From JAVBTT01 sp031550325 (lineage in GTDB: Bacteria; Bacillota; Clostridia; Oscillospirales; UBA929), in the NCBI GenBank assembly GCA_031550325.1, contig JAVBOR010000049.1, positions 1 to 44,676 of the forward strand: a DNA stretch of 44,676 nt, given 5' to 3'. Positions 33,911-42,018 of this stretch are shown here, in pieces. Under the pieces are notes generated by a model. It did no database searches. It saw only the letters and a program-made list of their open reading frames with translations, and had not been told where the DNA came from. Position 1 is the first letter of the stretch. Every line of letters starts with the position of its first letter. The position numbers and the translations under genes were made by a program.

Positions 33911-34107
33911 TCTGTCGCGTCTTCGTCCTTTATCGGTTTTCACGTCGAGCCTGACGCCGCAGGCCGCGGGTTCTTGCTGGAATGAAAACCGATAAAGGTC
34001 AAACCACAACGCGTTCCCGGATTTACTCCGGGAATGCGTTTAGTTTGTTGACAAACCTTCGATTTGTCTACAGACGGAAGGCAAACCAAAGGATTGCCTT
34101 CCGTCTG
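33911..34107. repeat. Modular palindrome array between gdhA and the ABC transporter
   Basis: The clearest core copy lies here: perfect 16-bp arms CCTTTATCGGTTTTCA (33927-33942) and TGAAAACCGATAAAGG (33983-33998) enclose a 40-nt core running from CGTCGAGCCTGACG to TTCTTGCTGGAA. Downstream modules are 34008-34040 (AACGCGTTCCCGGA/TCCGGGAATGCGTT), 34046-34072 (inverted copy of the TGTAGACAAA module with one damaged arm) and 34071-34107 (perfect 14-bp CAGACGGAAGGCAA/TTGCCTTCCGTCTG). Confidence 0.88.
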
Positions 34108-34128
34108 CAAAACGAAGCCAACTTTTTC

Positions 34129-34157
34129 TTGACGAACCGGAGCGTGTGTACCATAAT
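34129..34157 (+). promoter_or_regulatory. Promoter of the ABC transporter gene
   Basis: TTGACG (34129-34134), a 17-bp spacer and CATAAT (34152-34157), starting only 21 bp after the last hairpin of the array. Confidence 0.65.
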
Positions 34158-34190
34158 AACAGGGAGATCTCTTGTGATTGGGGGTTTTCT

Positions 34191-35963
34191 ATGCAACCCG
34201 TCTCTCAGCCGCCCATTCCCGGGGGCGGAAACCCGAAGCGCGGCGCCGTTTCTTGGTTCGCGTCGTATTATAAGCCGCATTTGCGGCTGTTTGTGCTGGA
34301 CATGATCTGCGCGTCGGTCATCGCGCTGGTCGACCTGGCTTTTCCGATCGCCACAAAGTACGCGCTGGAGACCTTTTTGCCCAATGACCTGTTCACGCTG
34401 TTTTTCGCGCTTGTGGGCAGTTTATTTGTGGGGTATGTGGTGCGCGCGGTCATGTATTACGTGGTGACATACTACGGCCACGATATGGGCGTGCGGATCG
34501 AGGCCGACATGCGCGGCGACCTGTTCTCCCACATTCAGAAGCTCAGCTTCGGTTTTTTTGACAAAACGCGCACGGGGCAGCTGATGAGCCGCGTCACCAA
34601 CGACCTGTTTGACGTCACCGAGCTAGCCCACCACGGTCCCGAGGATCTGTTCATCTCGCTGATTACGCTGATTGGCGCCTTTATCATTCTGGTACGCATC
34701 CAATGGGTTTTGGCCGTGGCCATTTTCGTGCTCATCCCCGTCATGGTTTTCCTCACCTGGATCCTGCGCAAACGCCTCAGGAGGGCGTCGCTTCTCGTTC
34801 GGGAGCGCATGGCGGGCATCAACACCGAGCTTGAAAGCAGCCTGTCGGGCATTCGCGTGGCCAAGGCGTTTGCCAACGAGGATTATGAGCTCACGCGCTT
34901 CGGCGAGGGAAACACCCGTTTCAAGTCGGCCAAAGGGGAGCACTACAAGGCCATGGCGGTGTTCCACAGCGTCATGGAGTTCATGCTCGCCCTGATCTCC
35001 CTGACCGTCATCGGCGTGGGCGGCGTGCTGATTATGCAGGGAAAGCTCAACTACATTGAACTAATCACCTTTACGCTGTACGTCGGCACGTTTGTGCAGC
35101 CCATTCGACGGCTGGTCAACTTTACAGAGCAGTATACGACCGGCATGGCCGGCTTTTCAAGATTTATCGAGCTGATGAGCATTGACCCCGACATCCGGGA
35201 CGCCCCGCACGCGCGCGCTCTCGGGCAGGTTAGGGGAGACATTGAGTTTAAGGACGTCACCTTTTCCTATGACGAAAACGTCAGCGTGCTGGAGCATCTG
35301 AGCCTCAAGATTCCGGCGGGCTCCACGCTGGCCCTCGTCGGCCCGTCGGGCGGCGGAAAGACGACGCTCTGCCATCTGATCCCGCGCTTTTACGACGTCA
35401 CGGAAGGGGAGATCCTGCTCGACGGCACTGAGCTGAAGGACATTCAGCTGCGCTCTTTGCGGCAGAACATCGGCATTGTTCAGCAGGACGTCTTTTTGTT
35501 TGCCGGAACGATCCGCGACAACATCCGCTATGGCCGCACCGAGGCTTCCGACGAAGAGATCGTCGAGGCTGCCAAGATGGCGGAGATCCACGAGGACATT
35601 TTGGCCATGCCGGACGGCTATGACAGCCAGATCGGCGAGCGCGGCGTCACGTTGTCGGGCGGCCAGAAACAGCGCGTGAGCATTGCCCGCATTTTCCTGA
35701 AGAACCCTCCGATCCTCATTCTTGACGAGGCCACCAGCGCGCTCGACACCCACACCGAGGCGCGCATTCAGCGGGCGTTTGACCTGCTGTCGGTCGGCCG
35801 GACCACGCTGGTCATCGCCCACCGTCTGTCCACGGTGCGCGGCGCTGATATGATCGTGGTCATCGGGGACGTCGGCATTCTCGAGCAGGGAACGCACGCC
35901 GAGCTTCTGGAAAAGGGCGGGTTTTACGCCTCCCTCTATCAGGCGCAGTTCAGAACCACTTAG
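34191..35963 (+). CDS. ABC exporter, fused permease and ATPase
   Basis: The 590-residue half-transporter has an N-terminal six-helix exporter domain (about 20-310) and a C-terminal ATPase with Walker A GPSGGGKTT, Q-loop IVQQDVFLF, signature LSGGQKQR, Walker B ILILDEATSALD and the switch histidine in IAHRLS. It should work as a homodimer of the MsbA/BmrA type to export lipid, peptide or drug. No partner gene is adjacent, so the substrate is unknown. ATG 34191 follows GGGGG at 6 bp; the frame extends to 34146 but without a ribosome site. A cupin gene follows 55 bp later. Confidence 0.93.
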   Translation: MQPVSQPPIPGGGNPKRGAVSWFASYYKPHLRLFVLDMICASVIALVDLAFPIATKYALETFLPNDLFTLFFALVGSLFVGYVVRAVMYYVVTYYGHDMGVRIEADMRGDLFSHIQKLSFGFFDKTRTGQLMSRVTNDLFDVTELAHHGPEDLFISLITLIGAFIILVRIQWVLAVAIFVLIPVMVFLTWILRKRLRRASLLVRERMAGINTELESSLSGIRVAKAFANEDYELTRFGEGNTRFKSAKGEHYKAMAVFHSVMEFMLALISLTVIGVGGVLIMQGKLNYIELITFTLYVGTFVQPIRRLVNFTEQYTTGMAGFSRFIELMSIDPDIRDAPHARALGQVRGDIEFKDVTFSYDENVSVLEHLSLKIPAGSTLALVGPSGGGKTTLCHLIPRFYDVTEGEILLDGTELKDIQLRSLRQNIGIVQQDVFLFAGTIRDNIRYGRTEASDEEIVEAAKMAEIHEDILAMPDGYDSQIGERGVTLSGGQKQRVSIARIFLKNPPILILDEATSALDTHTEARIQRAFDLLSVGRTTLVIAHRLSTVRGADMIVVIGDVGILEQGTHAELLEKGGFYASLYQAQFRTT

Positions 35964-36018
35964 CCGGGCCACATGGCTGACGCTCTGCCGGGCCCAAACA
36001 CGGAAAGGAAGATGCCGC

Positions 36019-36438
36019 ATGAAGAATCAGCAGAAACTGGTAAGCATTGCGCAGTATGACGGGGTAGGATACGAGCCGATTGTCGACTTCGGCGCGTGGC
36101 GCGTGGCTATTCTGAATTACGACGACACCCAAACGCCCGAGAAATCCGTGACATTTGAGCGCCACAACGAGACAGATGAGGTGTTTATCGCGCTCCAAGG
36201 CTGCAGCATTCTGTATGTGGGGGACGGCGACGGTGAAATCGGGGCAATTTCGGCGTTTTACCTTGAGCCCAACACGGCCTTCAACGTCAAAAAAGGAGTC
36301 TGGCACGCCACGACCTGCTCTGAAGACGCCAAAATGCTCATTGTTGAAAACAGAGACACCGCCGACGACAACTCCGACAAGCTTAAGCTTACCGAGGCGC
36401 AGCGCGCGCGTATGCGCCAGCTGAGCGACGCGCTCTAG
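36019..36438 (+). CDS. Small cupin-fold protein
   Basis: The 139-residue single-domain cupin has the pattern FERHNETDEVFIALQGCSILYVGD (motif 1) and FYLEPNTAFNVKKGVWHATTCSEDAKMLIVEN (motif 2), with His and Glu residues placed for a metal site. The family is widespread in Clostridia and related to ureidoglycolate-lyase-like cupins, but the substrate is unknown. ATG 36019 follows GGAAAGGAAG. It is probably co-transcribed with the ABC transporter gene; the C-terminal helix contains a Lys/Arg-rich stretch. A large palindrome array begins 12 bp after the stop. Confidence 0.75.
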   Translation: MKNQQKLVSIAQYDGVGYEPIVDFGAWRVAILNYDDTQTPEKSVTFERHNETDEVFIALQGCSILYVGDGDGEIGAISAFYLEPNTAFNVKKGVWHATTCSEDAKMLIVENRDTADDNSDKLKLTEAQRARMRQLSDAL

Positions 36439-36450
36439 GCTTTTGTTTTT

Positions 36451-37089
36451 ATCAAGGACCCTCGCCGAAGGCGTGGGTCCTTGATACAGACTGTCAAAGA
36501 ACCTTGGGTTCTTTGACAAAACAAGGGCAGGATCAAACCGCTGAGGCGGTTTGAAGGGAAACGGTTTCGAGAAATGAATTCCCGAAACCGTTGTGGTTCC
36601 TATTTTTCCTGGATTCAGTCCAGCAAGAACCTGCCTCCTGCGGCGTCAGGCTCGACGCGAATCCAGGAAAAGGACGGAGGCGCAAAGCGCTTTTTTGACA
36701 ACCAAAGGATTTGCGGAAGTAAATCCCGCAAATCTTTGGTTTGACCGAATATGGAAGTATCATATGAATAACCCACAATCACGGAGCAGCATAAAGCCGG
36801 TCGGGAAAACATCCCGACCGGCTTTATGCGGAGACTGTAGACAAAAGCCGCCTCTTCGTTCCTTTGCGCAAAACCACGTCAAGCCTGACGCCGAAGGCGG
36901 CAGGTCCCTGCTGGACTGGTTGAGCGCAAAGCATGGAAATAAGTGACTTTCACGGATTCACTCCGGGAAAGTCACCCAATGCGCGTCTTCACAAAGACGC
37001 GTTCCTGCTCCCGCCTGTAGACAAATCGAAGGTTTGTCTACAGGCTAAGCATAAAGCCGGTCGGGAAAACATCCCGACCGGCTTTATGC
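36451..37089. repeat. Largest modular palindrome array (cupin to AAC(3) gene)
   Basis: Modules in order: 36451-36485 (ATCAAGGACCC/GGGTCCTTGAT with inner CGCC/GGCG), 36492-36518 (TGTCAAAGAACC/GGTTCTTTGACA, loop TTG), 36533-36554 (TCAAACCGC/GCGGTTTGA), 36560-36592 (AACGGTTTCG/CGAAACCGTT), inverted core 36604-36671 (arms TTTTCCTGGATTC/GAATCCAGGAAAA), 36680-36690 (GCGC/GCGC followed by six T), 36700-36741, 36789-36829 (18-bp perfect stem GCATAAAGCCGGTCGGGA), core 36862-36931 (arms CTTTGCGC.../...GCGCAAAG), 36943-36975, 36982-37001, 37015-37043, and 37049-37089, an exact second copy of the 18-bp-stem hairpin. No coding gene is evident in the 660 bp. Confidence 0.88.
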
Positions 37090-37101
37090 GGATAATCATT
37101 G

Positions 37102-37938
37102 TTAGGTGTGGTTGTCAGTCCACGTAGGGCCACCAAGGATAGCATCGTTACAACGCTCACAATTTGGATTATGGCAATGTGAAATATTCGGATCTTCTTT
37201 CATTGCTTGCACACATATATCAACCATTTCCTTTGCTGGAAAGCATCTCCAAATACTTTTACCTACATGAATTGTCTTTTCTATGGGTTTTAGCACCAAG
37301 CTAAAGTTCTCAAATCCATGAGAGCAACCGCCTGTACTGCATATAGCAGGATTACCATTTTCATCATTTGCCCACCTTACGAACGGAGTCCGACCTACAA
37401 GTTGCTCTGCAAAATGGACAATAGTCGCACTATACAACGGAACACCCATAAGTAAAACTATTCCTTTTTTTTCATACAGCTTTTTAAAAGGCGCCCATAC
37501 ATCTTGTGCTGTTTGTCCCATGACTAATTCTTCCGCGTGACAGCCAATAGCCGCCATAGAATTAAGAGGGTTCCGCCCTCTTTTTCTGGCTTTCATTCGT
37601 AATAGTGTAAATGGTAATATTCCCATGTCCGCTGTTGTTATATCATTGCTATACTCAGTAAATGTTTTTGGCGCTCCATACGGATGATTTTCAAAATATA
37701 AATAATCTCCTGCCGCATTTTGTTTTGGACGCAGATTCATTGGCGGATAGATTTCACAATCGTCATCAAATGCAGGAACCATTATTGTGCAACCTGCGGA
37801 TAAAAATGAATCAATGATAGTTTGCGCGCCGCCATCTATTATACTGCCAAAAGATTTCATAGAGGAGTGAATACACACACACTCATTGTCAAGTTTTACT
37901 TCACAAATTGCGTGAACAATTTCATTTTTAACGATCAC
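37102..37938 (-). CDS. AAC(3)-family N-acetyltransferase, probably acquired
   Basis: The 278-residue protein belongs to the aminoglycoside 3-N-acetyltransferase/YokD-like family. Features are IHSSMKSFGSIIDGGAQTIIDSFL near the start, TIMVPAF, a DMGILPFTLLR segment, NPLNSMAAIGCHAEELV, WAPFKKLYEKKGIVLLMGVPL and TIVHFAEQL. The family transfers acetyl from acetyl-CoA to an amine; the substrate may be an antibiotic or a metabolite. An unusual Cys/His-rich C-terminus, SHCHNPNCERCNDA, could bind a metal. GTG 37938 follows AGGAGGTG at 5 bp. Codons are AT-ending and the gene is visibly more AT-rich than every neighbour. Together with the palindrome arrays on both sides, this suggests horizontal gain. 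Confidence 0.82.
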   Translation of the reverse strand: MIVKNEIVHAICEVKLDNECVCIHSSMKSFGSIIDGGAQTIIDSFLSAGCTIMVPAFDDDCEIYPPMNLRPKQNAAGDYLYFENHPYGAPKTFTEYSNDITTADMGILPFTLLRMKARKRGRNPLNSMAAIGCHAEELVMGQTAQDVWAPFKKLYEKKGIVLLMGVPLYSATIVHFAEQLVGRTPFVRWANDENGNPAICSTGGCSHGFENFSLVLKPIEKTIHVGKSIWRCFPAKEMVDICVQAMKEDPNISHCHNPNCERCNDAILGGPTWTDNHT

Positions 37939-37996
37939 GTTTTCACCTCCTGATAAATAAACCTGCGTAAAACTATCCTACTATAAACCCACATAA

Positions 37997-38012
37997 TTGT
38001 CCAGTTGGACAA
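37997..38012. promoter_or_regulatory. Palindrome upstream of the AAC(3)-family gene
   Basis: TTGTCCagttGGACAA is a perfect 6-bp inverted repeat about 60 bp before the GTG start. A weak promoter on the minus strand (TGGACA, 17 bp, TAGGAT) overlaps it, so it may be an operator. Between 38013 and 38126 I see only GTGGTTG/CAACCAC (38072-38091). Confidence 0.4.
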
Positions 38013-38126
38013 ACAAAGGTAGGGTATAAGTGCTGTCCACCCACACTGTGGGGCATCAAGGGCCCACTGCTGTGGTTGGGCTCACAACCACGATGCTTGC
38101 CGATATAGCGCATCTACATAGAACGC

Positions 38127-38419
38127 ACAACGGAGCCGCATAAGCGACTCCGTTGTTAGGCTGTCAAAGAACCCTTGGTTCTTTGACAAAGCGGGGACAG
38201 GATACAGGAACGCGTCTTTGTGAAGACGCGTACAGAAACGCTTTCCCGGAGTGAATCCGTAAACGCGTTGTGGTTCTAACACTTTCGGTTTTCAGAGAGG
38301 CGAGGGCCTGCCGGCTGCGCCGTCAGACTCGACATGAAAACTGAAAAAGGACGGGGACGCGAGGATGTTTTGACGCGCGCCATCCCTCATTTTCTCAAAG
38401 AACCAGAGGCTCCTTGCAA
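38127..38419. repeat. Modular palindrome array upstream of the AAC(3) gene
   Basis: Modules: 38127-38156 (ACAACGGAG/CTCCGTTGT), 38162-38188 (TGTCAAAGAACC/GGTTCTTTGACA, loop CTT), 38210-38231 (ACGCGTCTT/AAGACGCGT), 38237-38269 (AACGC...CCGGA, arms partly decayed), an inverted core copy at 38283-38346 with arms TTTCGGTTTTCA/TGAAAACTGAAA, and a decayed CAAAGAACC hairpin at 38393-38419. It fills the gap between the lipoprotein 3' end and the acquired gene. Confidence 0.82.
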
Positions 38420-38427
38420 ACCGCCCC

Positions 38428-38955
38428 TTATTGGTCGACGGCGCCCAGGTAGACCGAGGTGATCTTGCTGTTTTCCAGCGTAATCACCAGCGAGTGGGAG
38501 GTGTCGGCCTCGGGGGTCTCTGTGATATTGATCGATTTCCCGTCCTTGTCAAAGGTATAAAAAACCGTATTGGCTACAAAAGAAGGGCCGGGGTCGCCGA
38601 GCGCCGCTGTCAGCTCCTGCTCTGTAGAGGCTACGCCGATGCCCCCATATATGGTCCAGCCCGAGCCTGCCTCGCTGACATAGGCGGAGATCAGCGCGTC
38701 CTCGGAAAAAACGACCAGCAGGTCTCCGTAAAAGTACGTGTCCACCTCATAGCTTACTTCCTCGGGAAGCCCGAGCAACTCGTCAACGGAATTCTTCGTC
38801 ATGCCCAATGAAATGGTTTTTCCGAGCTTTGCGTTGTAGATATCCGTGGTCTTCTGCTCATCCTTCTTGATCTCAGACGCATTTGGCGACGGCTGGCAGC
38901 CCGCCAGCAGGGCAAACACCAATATAAACGCCAGAAGGATACTCCATTTTTTCAT
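38428..38955 (-). CDS. Lipoprotein with SmpA/BamE-like fold
   Basis: The 175-residue exported lipoprotein has a signal with lipobox LLAGC (Cys20). The mature part has LGMTKNSVDELLGLPEEVSYEVDTYFYGDLLVVF, which resembles the BamE/SmpA repeat (a short helix, then a strand pair) seen in many clostridial lipoproteins, and a second similar unit starting at TEQELTAALGDPG. Its function is unknown. ATG 38955 follows AGGAG. It lies 59 bp after the SLH-type gene and is probably last in the icd-rex operon or a read-through gene. Confidence 0.75.
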   Translation of the reverse strand: MKKWSILLAFILVFALLAGCQPSPNASEIKKDEQKTTDIYNAKLGKTISLGMTKNSVDELLGLPEEVSYEVDTYFYGDLLVVFSEDALISAYVSEAGSGWTIYGGIGVASTEQELTAALGDPGPSFVANTVFYTFDKDGKSINITETPEADTSHSLVITLENSKITSVYLGAVDQ

Positions 38956-39014
38956 ATGTCCACTCCTAATCCAAATGGCCCGTCAGGGCCTCCCCGCCGC
39001 TTCGGCGAAGTTCT

Positions 39015-40136
39015 TTACGGCCGGGCGCGTGTGACCGAGGCCTTGGCCTTGGCCGCCTGGCCGGATGAAATGGCGCCCTGGCTGACGAGTTTGTCCAGCA
39101 AAACCTCCCGGGAGGTCTTTATCTTGCCGAACAGCGCGTACCACGACATATACGCCATGGTATCCCGCGAGAAGTCCCCCGAAAACAGTTCGGCTTCGGC
39201 CTTGGTGTACAGCCCGGTCTGCGCGGCGTACGACACGGCGCCGGTCCAGGTGAAATCCTTGTCCGAGTCATACCCCAGCGCCTTGAGCAGAAATGTGGCG
39301 TATTGATTGGCCGAGGCAAGCGAGCCGGGGGAGAAGGTCGTCGCCGAGGTGCCGGCGGTGTATTTCTTATTGTACGCGTAGGCAACATAGGCCTCTGCCC
39401 ATGCGGGCACATCGGTAAACGGATGCTTTCCCTTATACGCGAGCGCCGCGTCATTCTCGCCAAAGAGCTTGATCATCATGACCAGCACCTCGACCCGAGT
39501 CCCGGCGCGTTCAAGCTCATAGCCGTTTCCCGTGCCGGCGAGCAGTCCGACCGTATTGAGCGCGCCAGCCAGATCCGTGTACAACGCGCGCGGTGCCGGC
39601 TGCAGCCTGTAGTATCCGAACACCTCAAGCCGCACGGCCGAAAGCGCCCTGACCCGGCCGCCCGTGAGCAGGCCGAGCATGTGCTTTGCCGGCATGACGT
39701 CGCCGGTCACAAGATCCTTGCCAAGCGAAAAATCCACGACCGTGCCAACGAGGTTGGCAGTCCCGGAAACAACGCTGACGACGGTTCCGCCGCTTCCCGT
39801 CAGGGTCTGCCCGGACTGAAGCGTGAGCACCGTTCCCTTGGGCGCGTAGCGATTCAGTCTTCCGCTGACGCTGTCCTTGACAAGGTCTGCGACGGACTCG
39901 GCGGAGAGCGGCTTATTCATGTTCTGCGCCTTTTCAATGACCGCGGCAATGGCGGGCTGCCTTGCCTGCTGCAGCGCCGCCCTGGCGTAATTCATCAGGC
40001 CCGGCACAAACACAGTGTCCAGATAGCTCTTGGACACAACGGGGTCATCCGCCGCGCCCGGCGCGGCGGCGCCCGTGAACATCGTGGCGAGCAGAGCGAG
40101 CACAGCGGCCATCGCGATGAATCGAAGTTTTGACAT
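39015..40136 (-). CDS. Exported SLH-type protein
   Basis: The 373-residue protein begins with a signal peptide (about 1-25, cleavage near TGAAAPGA). A low-complexity beta-rich region (about 95-150, GTVLTLQSGQTLTGSGGTVVSVVSG) resembles other clostridial SLH-associated segments. Residues about 205-330 hold SLH-like motifs, including HPFTDVPAWAEAYVAYAYNKKYTAG and TTFSPGSLASANQYATFLLKALGY. ATG 40136 follows AGGAGGCGGAG; the frame extends further upstream into rex but without support. It starts 26 bp after rex. It probably attaches to wall polymers. Its place behind a redox repressor gene is unexplained. Confidence 0.8.
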   Translation of the reverse strand: MSKLRFIAMAAVLALLATMFTGAAAPGAADDPVVSKSYLDTVFVPGLMNYARAALQQARQPAIAAVIEKAQNMNKPLSAESVADLVKDSVSGRLNRYAPKGTVLTLQSGQTLTGSGGTVVSVVSGTANLVGTVVDFSLGKDLVTGDVMPAKHMLGLLTGGRVRALSAVRLEVFGYYRLQPAPRALYTDLAGALNTVGLLAGTGNGYELERAGTRVEVLVMMIKLFGENDAALAYKGKHPFTDVPAWAEAYVAYAYNKKYTAGTSATTFSPGSLASANQYATFLLKALGYDSDKDFTWTGAVSYAAQTGLYTKAEAELFSGDFSRDTMAYMSWYALFGKIKTSREVLLDKLVSQGAISSGQAAKAKASVTRARP

Positions 40137-40162
40137 CTCCGCCTCCTCTTGTAAGCTGACGG

Positions 40163-40816
40163 TCACCCGTGCGGCTGCCGCTGAGACAGCCTGTAACAAA
40201 GCGTCATTAAGCTGTCCGACAGCAGGACATCCTCCACCACGAGCCCCAAACCCTGCAAGTCGGTCGAGGTAAAATTCCAAATCGCCCTGACGCCGCCGTC
40301 GCGCAGACGCACCGCCATATCCAGCGCTTTGTCCGCGGGCAGGGTCAGTACAGCTGCCTCGGGCGCGTGTTCCGTAAGAAACGCCGAAAGCTTGTCCAGC
40401 GTGTACACGCGGACGCCGCCGACATCGGAAAGCTCCGGCACAATGTCAAACGCGCCGATAATGGTCAGCCCCGACCGCCCAAAGGAAAACTTGCCCAGCA
40501 GCGCGCGGCCCAGGTTTCCCACGCCGATCAGCACGGCGCGGTATCCAAGCTCGATGCCTAAAATAGCCGATATGCTCGCGCTGAGCTTTTCGGTGGAGTA
40601 GCCGTAACCCTGCTGGCCAAACCCGCCGAAGCAGTTCAGATCCTGCCTGATCTGCGAGGCGGTCAGGCCAAGCCCTTCGGCCAGCCCTCCTGAGGATACG
40701 CGCTCCACGCCGCCCGCGAGCAGCATGTTGACATAGCGCAGATAGCGCGGAAGCCGCCGGATGACGGCCTGAGAAATCTCACGCCTGTCCATTTCCGGAA
40801 AGCGTCTGGCAGACAT
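40163..40816 (-). CDS. rex: Redox-sensing transcriptional repressor Rex
   Basis: The 217-residue protein has an N-terminal winged-helix domain (about 14-75; AVIRRLPRYLRYVNMLLAGGVERVSS, LTASQIRQDLNCFGGFGQQGYGY) and an NAD(H)-binding Rossmann domain with GVGNLG (98-103). A C-terminal swapped helix follows. Rex represses fermentation and hydrogenase genes when NADH/NAD+ is low. ATG 40816 is preferred because GGAGGAG lies 10 bp upstream; ATG 40792 is possible. The start lies 38 bp inside the preceding dehydrogenase gene, so the two are co-expressed. A matching operator is seen in front of the hnd operon. Confidence 0.93.
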   Translation of the reverse strand: MSARRFPEMDRREISQAVIRRLPRYLRYVNMLLAGGVERVSSGGLAEGLGLTASQIRQDLNCFGGFGQQGYGYSTEKLSASISAILGIELGYRAVLIGVGNLGRALLGKFSFGRSGLTIIGAFDIVPELSDVGGVRVYTLDKLSAFLTEHAPEAAVLTLPADKALDMAVRLRDGGVRAIWNFTSTDLQGLGLVVEDVLLSDSLMTLCYRLSQRQPHG

Positions 40817-41948
40817 AATCGACAAACTCCTCCGATGTGCATCCTGTGGAGCGGCCTGTAATGACCAGTTTTTTCTCTTCAAACATGCAGAAGTCCAGCG
40901 CGCGCGCGAGCCTGTTGGCCAGGTCAATCCGGCCCACGTGCTCGAGCAGCATGACGCTGGCGCGCAGCATGGAGCATGGGTCGGCGTAGGCCGCGCGGCC
41001 CTCGTCCACCATGCGCGGCGCCGAGCCGTGAATGGCCTCAAACATCGCGTAACGCTTGCCGATATTGGCCGAGCCGGCTGTGCCGACGCCCCCTTGGAAC
41101 TCGGCTGCCTCGTCGGTGAGAATATCCCCGTACAGGTTGGGCAGCACCATCACCTGGAAGTCCCTGCGGCGCTTGCTGTCGACCAGCTTTGCCGTCATAA
41201 TGTCAATGTACCAGTCGTCCATCGTGATCTCAGGGTACTGCTTTGCGATGTTCTGGGCGATGGACAAAAACTTCCCGTCGGTTGTTTTAATGACATTTGC
41301 CTTGGTAACGACCGTGACGCGGTTTCTGCCCGTCTTGCGCGCGTGCTCGAACGCGAGGCGTACAATGCGCTCGGTGCCCTGCGTCGTGGTGACCGTAAAG
41401 TCAATGGCGATGTCCTCGTTGATGTGGACGCCCATGCTGCCCACCGCGTACGCGCCCTCGGTGTTCTCCCGGAAGAACGTCCAGTCAATGCCCTCCTGCG
41501 GCACCTTGACAGGGCGCACGTTGGCAAACAAATCCAGCTCCTTGCGCATGGCCACGTTTGCGCTCTCTATGTTCGGCCAGGGGTCTCCCGCGCGAGGCGT
41601 GGTGGTCGGTCCTTTGAGGATGACGTGGCAGTTTTTGAGCTCTGCGAGCACGTCATCGGGGATGGCCTTTTTAGCGGCGGCGCGGTTTTCGATTGTCAGC
41701 CCTTCGATCGTGCGAAACTCGACTGCCCCGCGCGCGACGTCGTCGCTGAGCAAAAAGCGCAGCACGCGCTCGGCTTGAGCGGTGATAATCGGGCCGATGC
41801 CGTCCCCGCCGCAAACACCGATGATCAGCTTGGGCAGTGTGACATAATCCATAAAATCCTGCTGGGCGCGCATCACCTCGACGCGCTTGATCTGCCTGTC
41901 CACAATGTCCAGAAAACCCGAGACCGCCGGCACACATTCATTGAGCAT
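40779..41948 (-). CDS. icd: Isocitrate/isopropylmalate-family dehydrogenase, probably isocitrate dehydrogenase
   Basis: The 389-residue beta-decarboxylating dehydrogenase has GDGIGPIITAQAERVL, the substrate loop NIESANVAMRKELDLFANVRPVK, WTFFRENTEGAYAVG, KANVIKTTDG, LPNLYGDILTDEAAEFQGGVGTAGSANIG and FEAIHGSAPRMVDEG. The sequence style is that of clostridial enzymes annotated as isocitrate/isopropylmalate dehydrogenases; with no leu genes nearby, isocitrate is the likelier substrate, giving 2-oxoglutarate for the glutamate dehydrogenase encoded at 32.5 kb. ATG 41948 follows GAGGAC. It heads an operon with rex. Confidence 0.82.
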   Translation of the reverse strand: MLNECVPAVSGFLDIVDRQIKRVEVMRAQQDFMDYVTLPKLIIGVCGGDGIGPIITAQAERVLRFLLSDDVARGAVEFRTIEGLTIENRAAAKKAIPDDVLAELKNCHVILKGPTTTPRAGDPWPNIESANVAMRKELDLFANVRPVKVPQEGIDWTFFRENTEGAYAVGSMGVHINEDIAIDFTVTTTQGTERIVRLAFEHARKTGRNRVTVVTKANVIKTTDGKFLSIAQNIAKQYPEITMDDWYIDIMTAKLVDSKRRRDFQVMVLPNLYGDILTDEAAEFQGGVGTAGSANIGKRYAMFEAIHGSAPRMVDEGRAAYADPCSMLRASVMLLEHVGRIDLANRLARALDFCMFEEKKLVITGRSTGCTSEEFVDYVCQTLSGNGQA

Positions 41949-42018
41949 AGCATTTGTCCTCGCATTTCAGATTGGGGCGTCCGGCGTAACCCGCGCGGCG
42001 CCCAAAAAATAATATGTC

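Noticed and set aside
36680..36698. Small GCGC hairpin with six T as a terminator of the cupin transcript
   Set aside because: The stem is only 4 bp and several larger palindromes come first; it is part of the repeat mosaic.
36451..38419. Integron-like attC sites around the AAC(3)-family gene
   Set aside because: No integrase gene and no RYYYAAC/GTTRRRY core pairs were seen; the palindromes are modular and occur away from any cassette.
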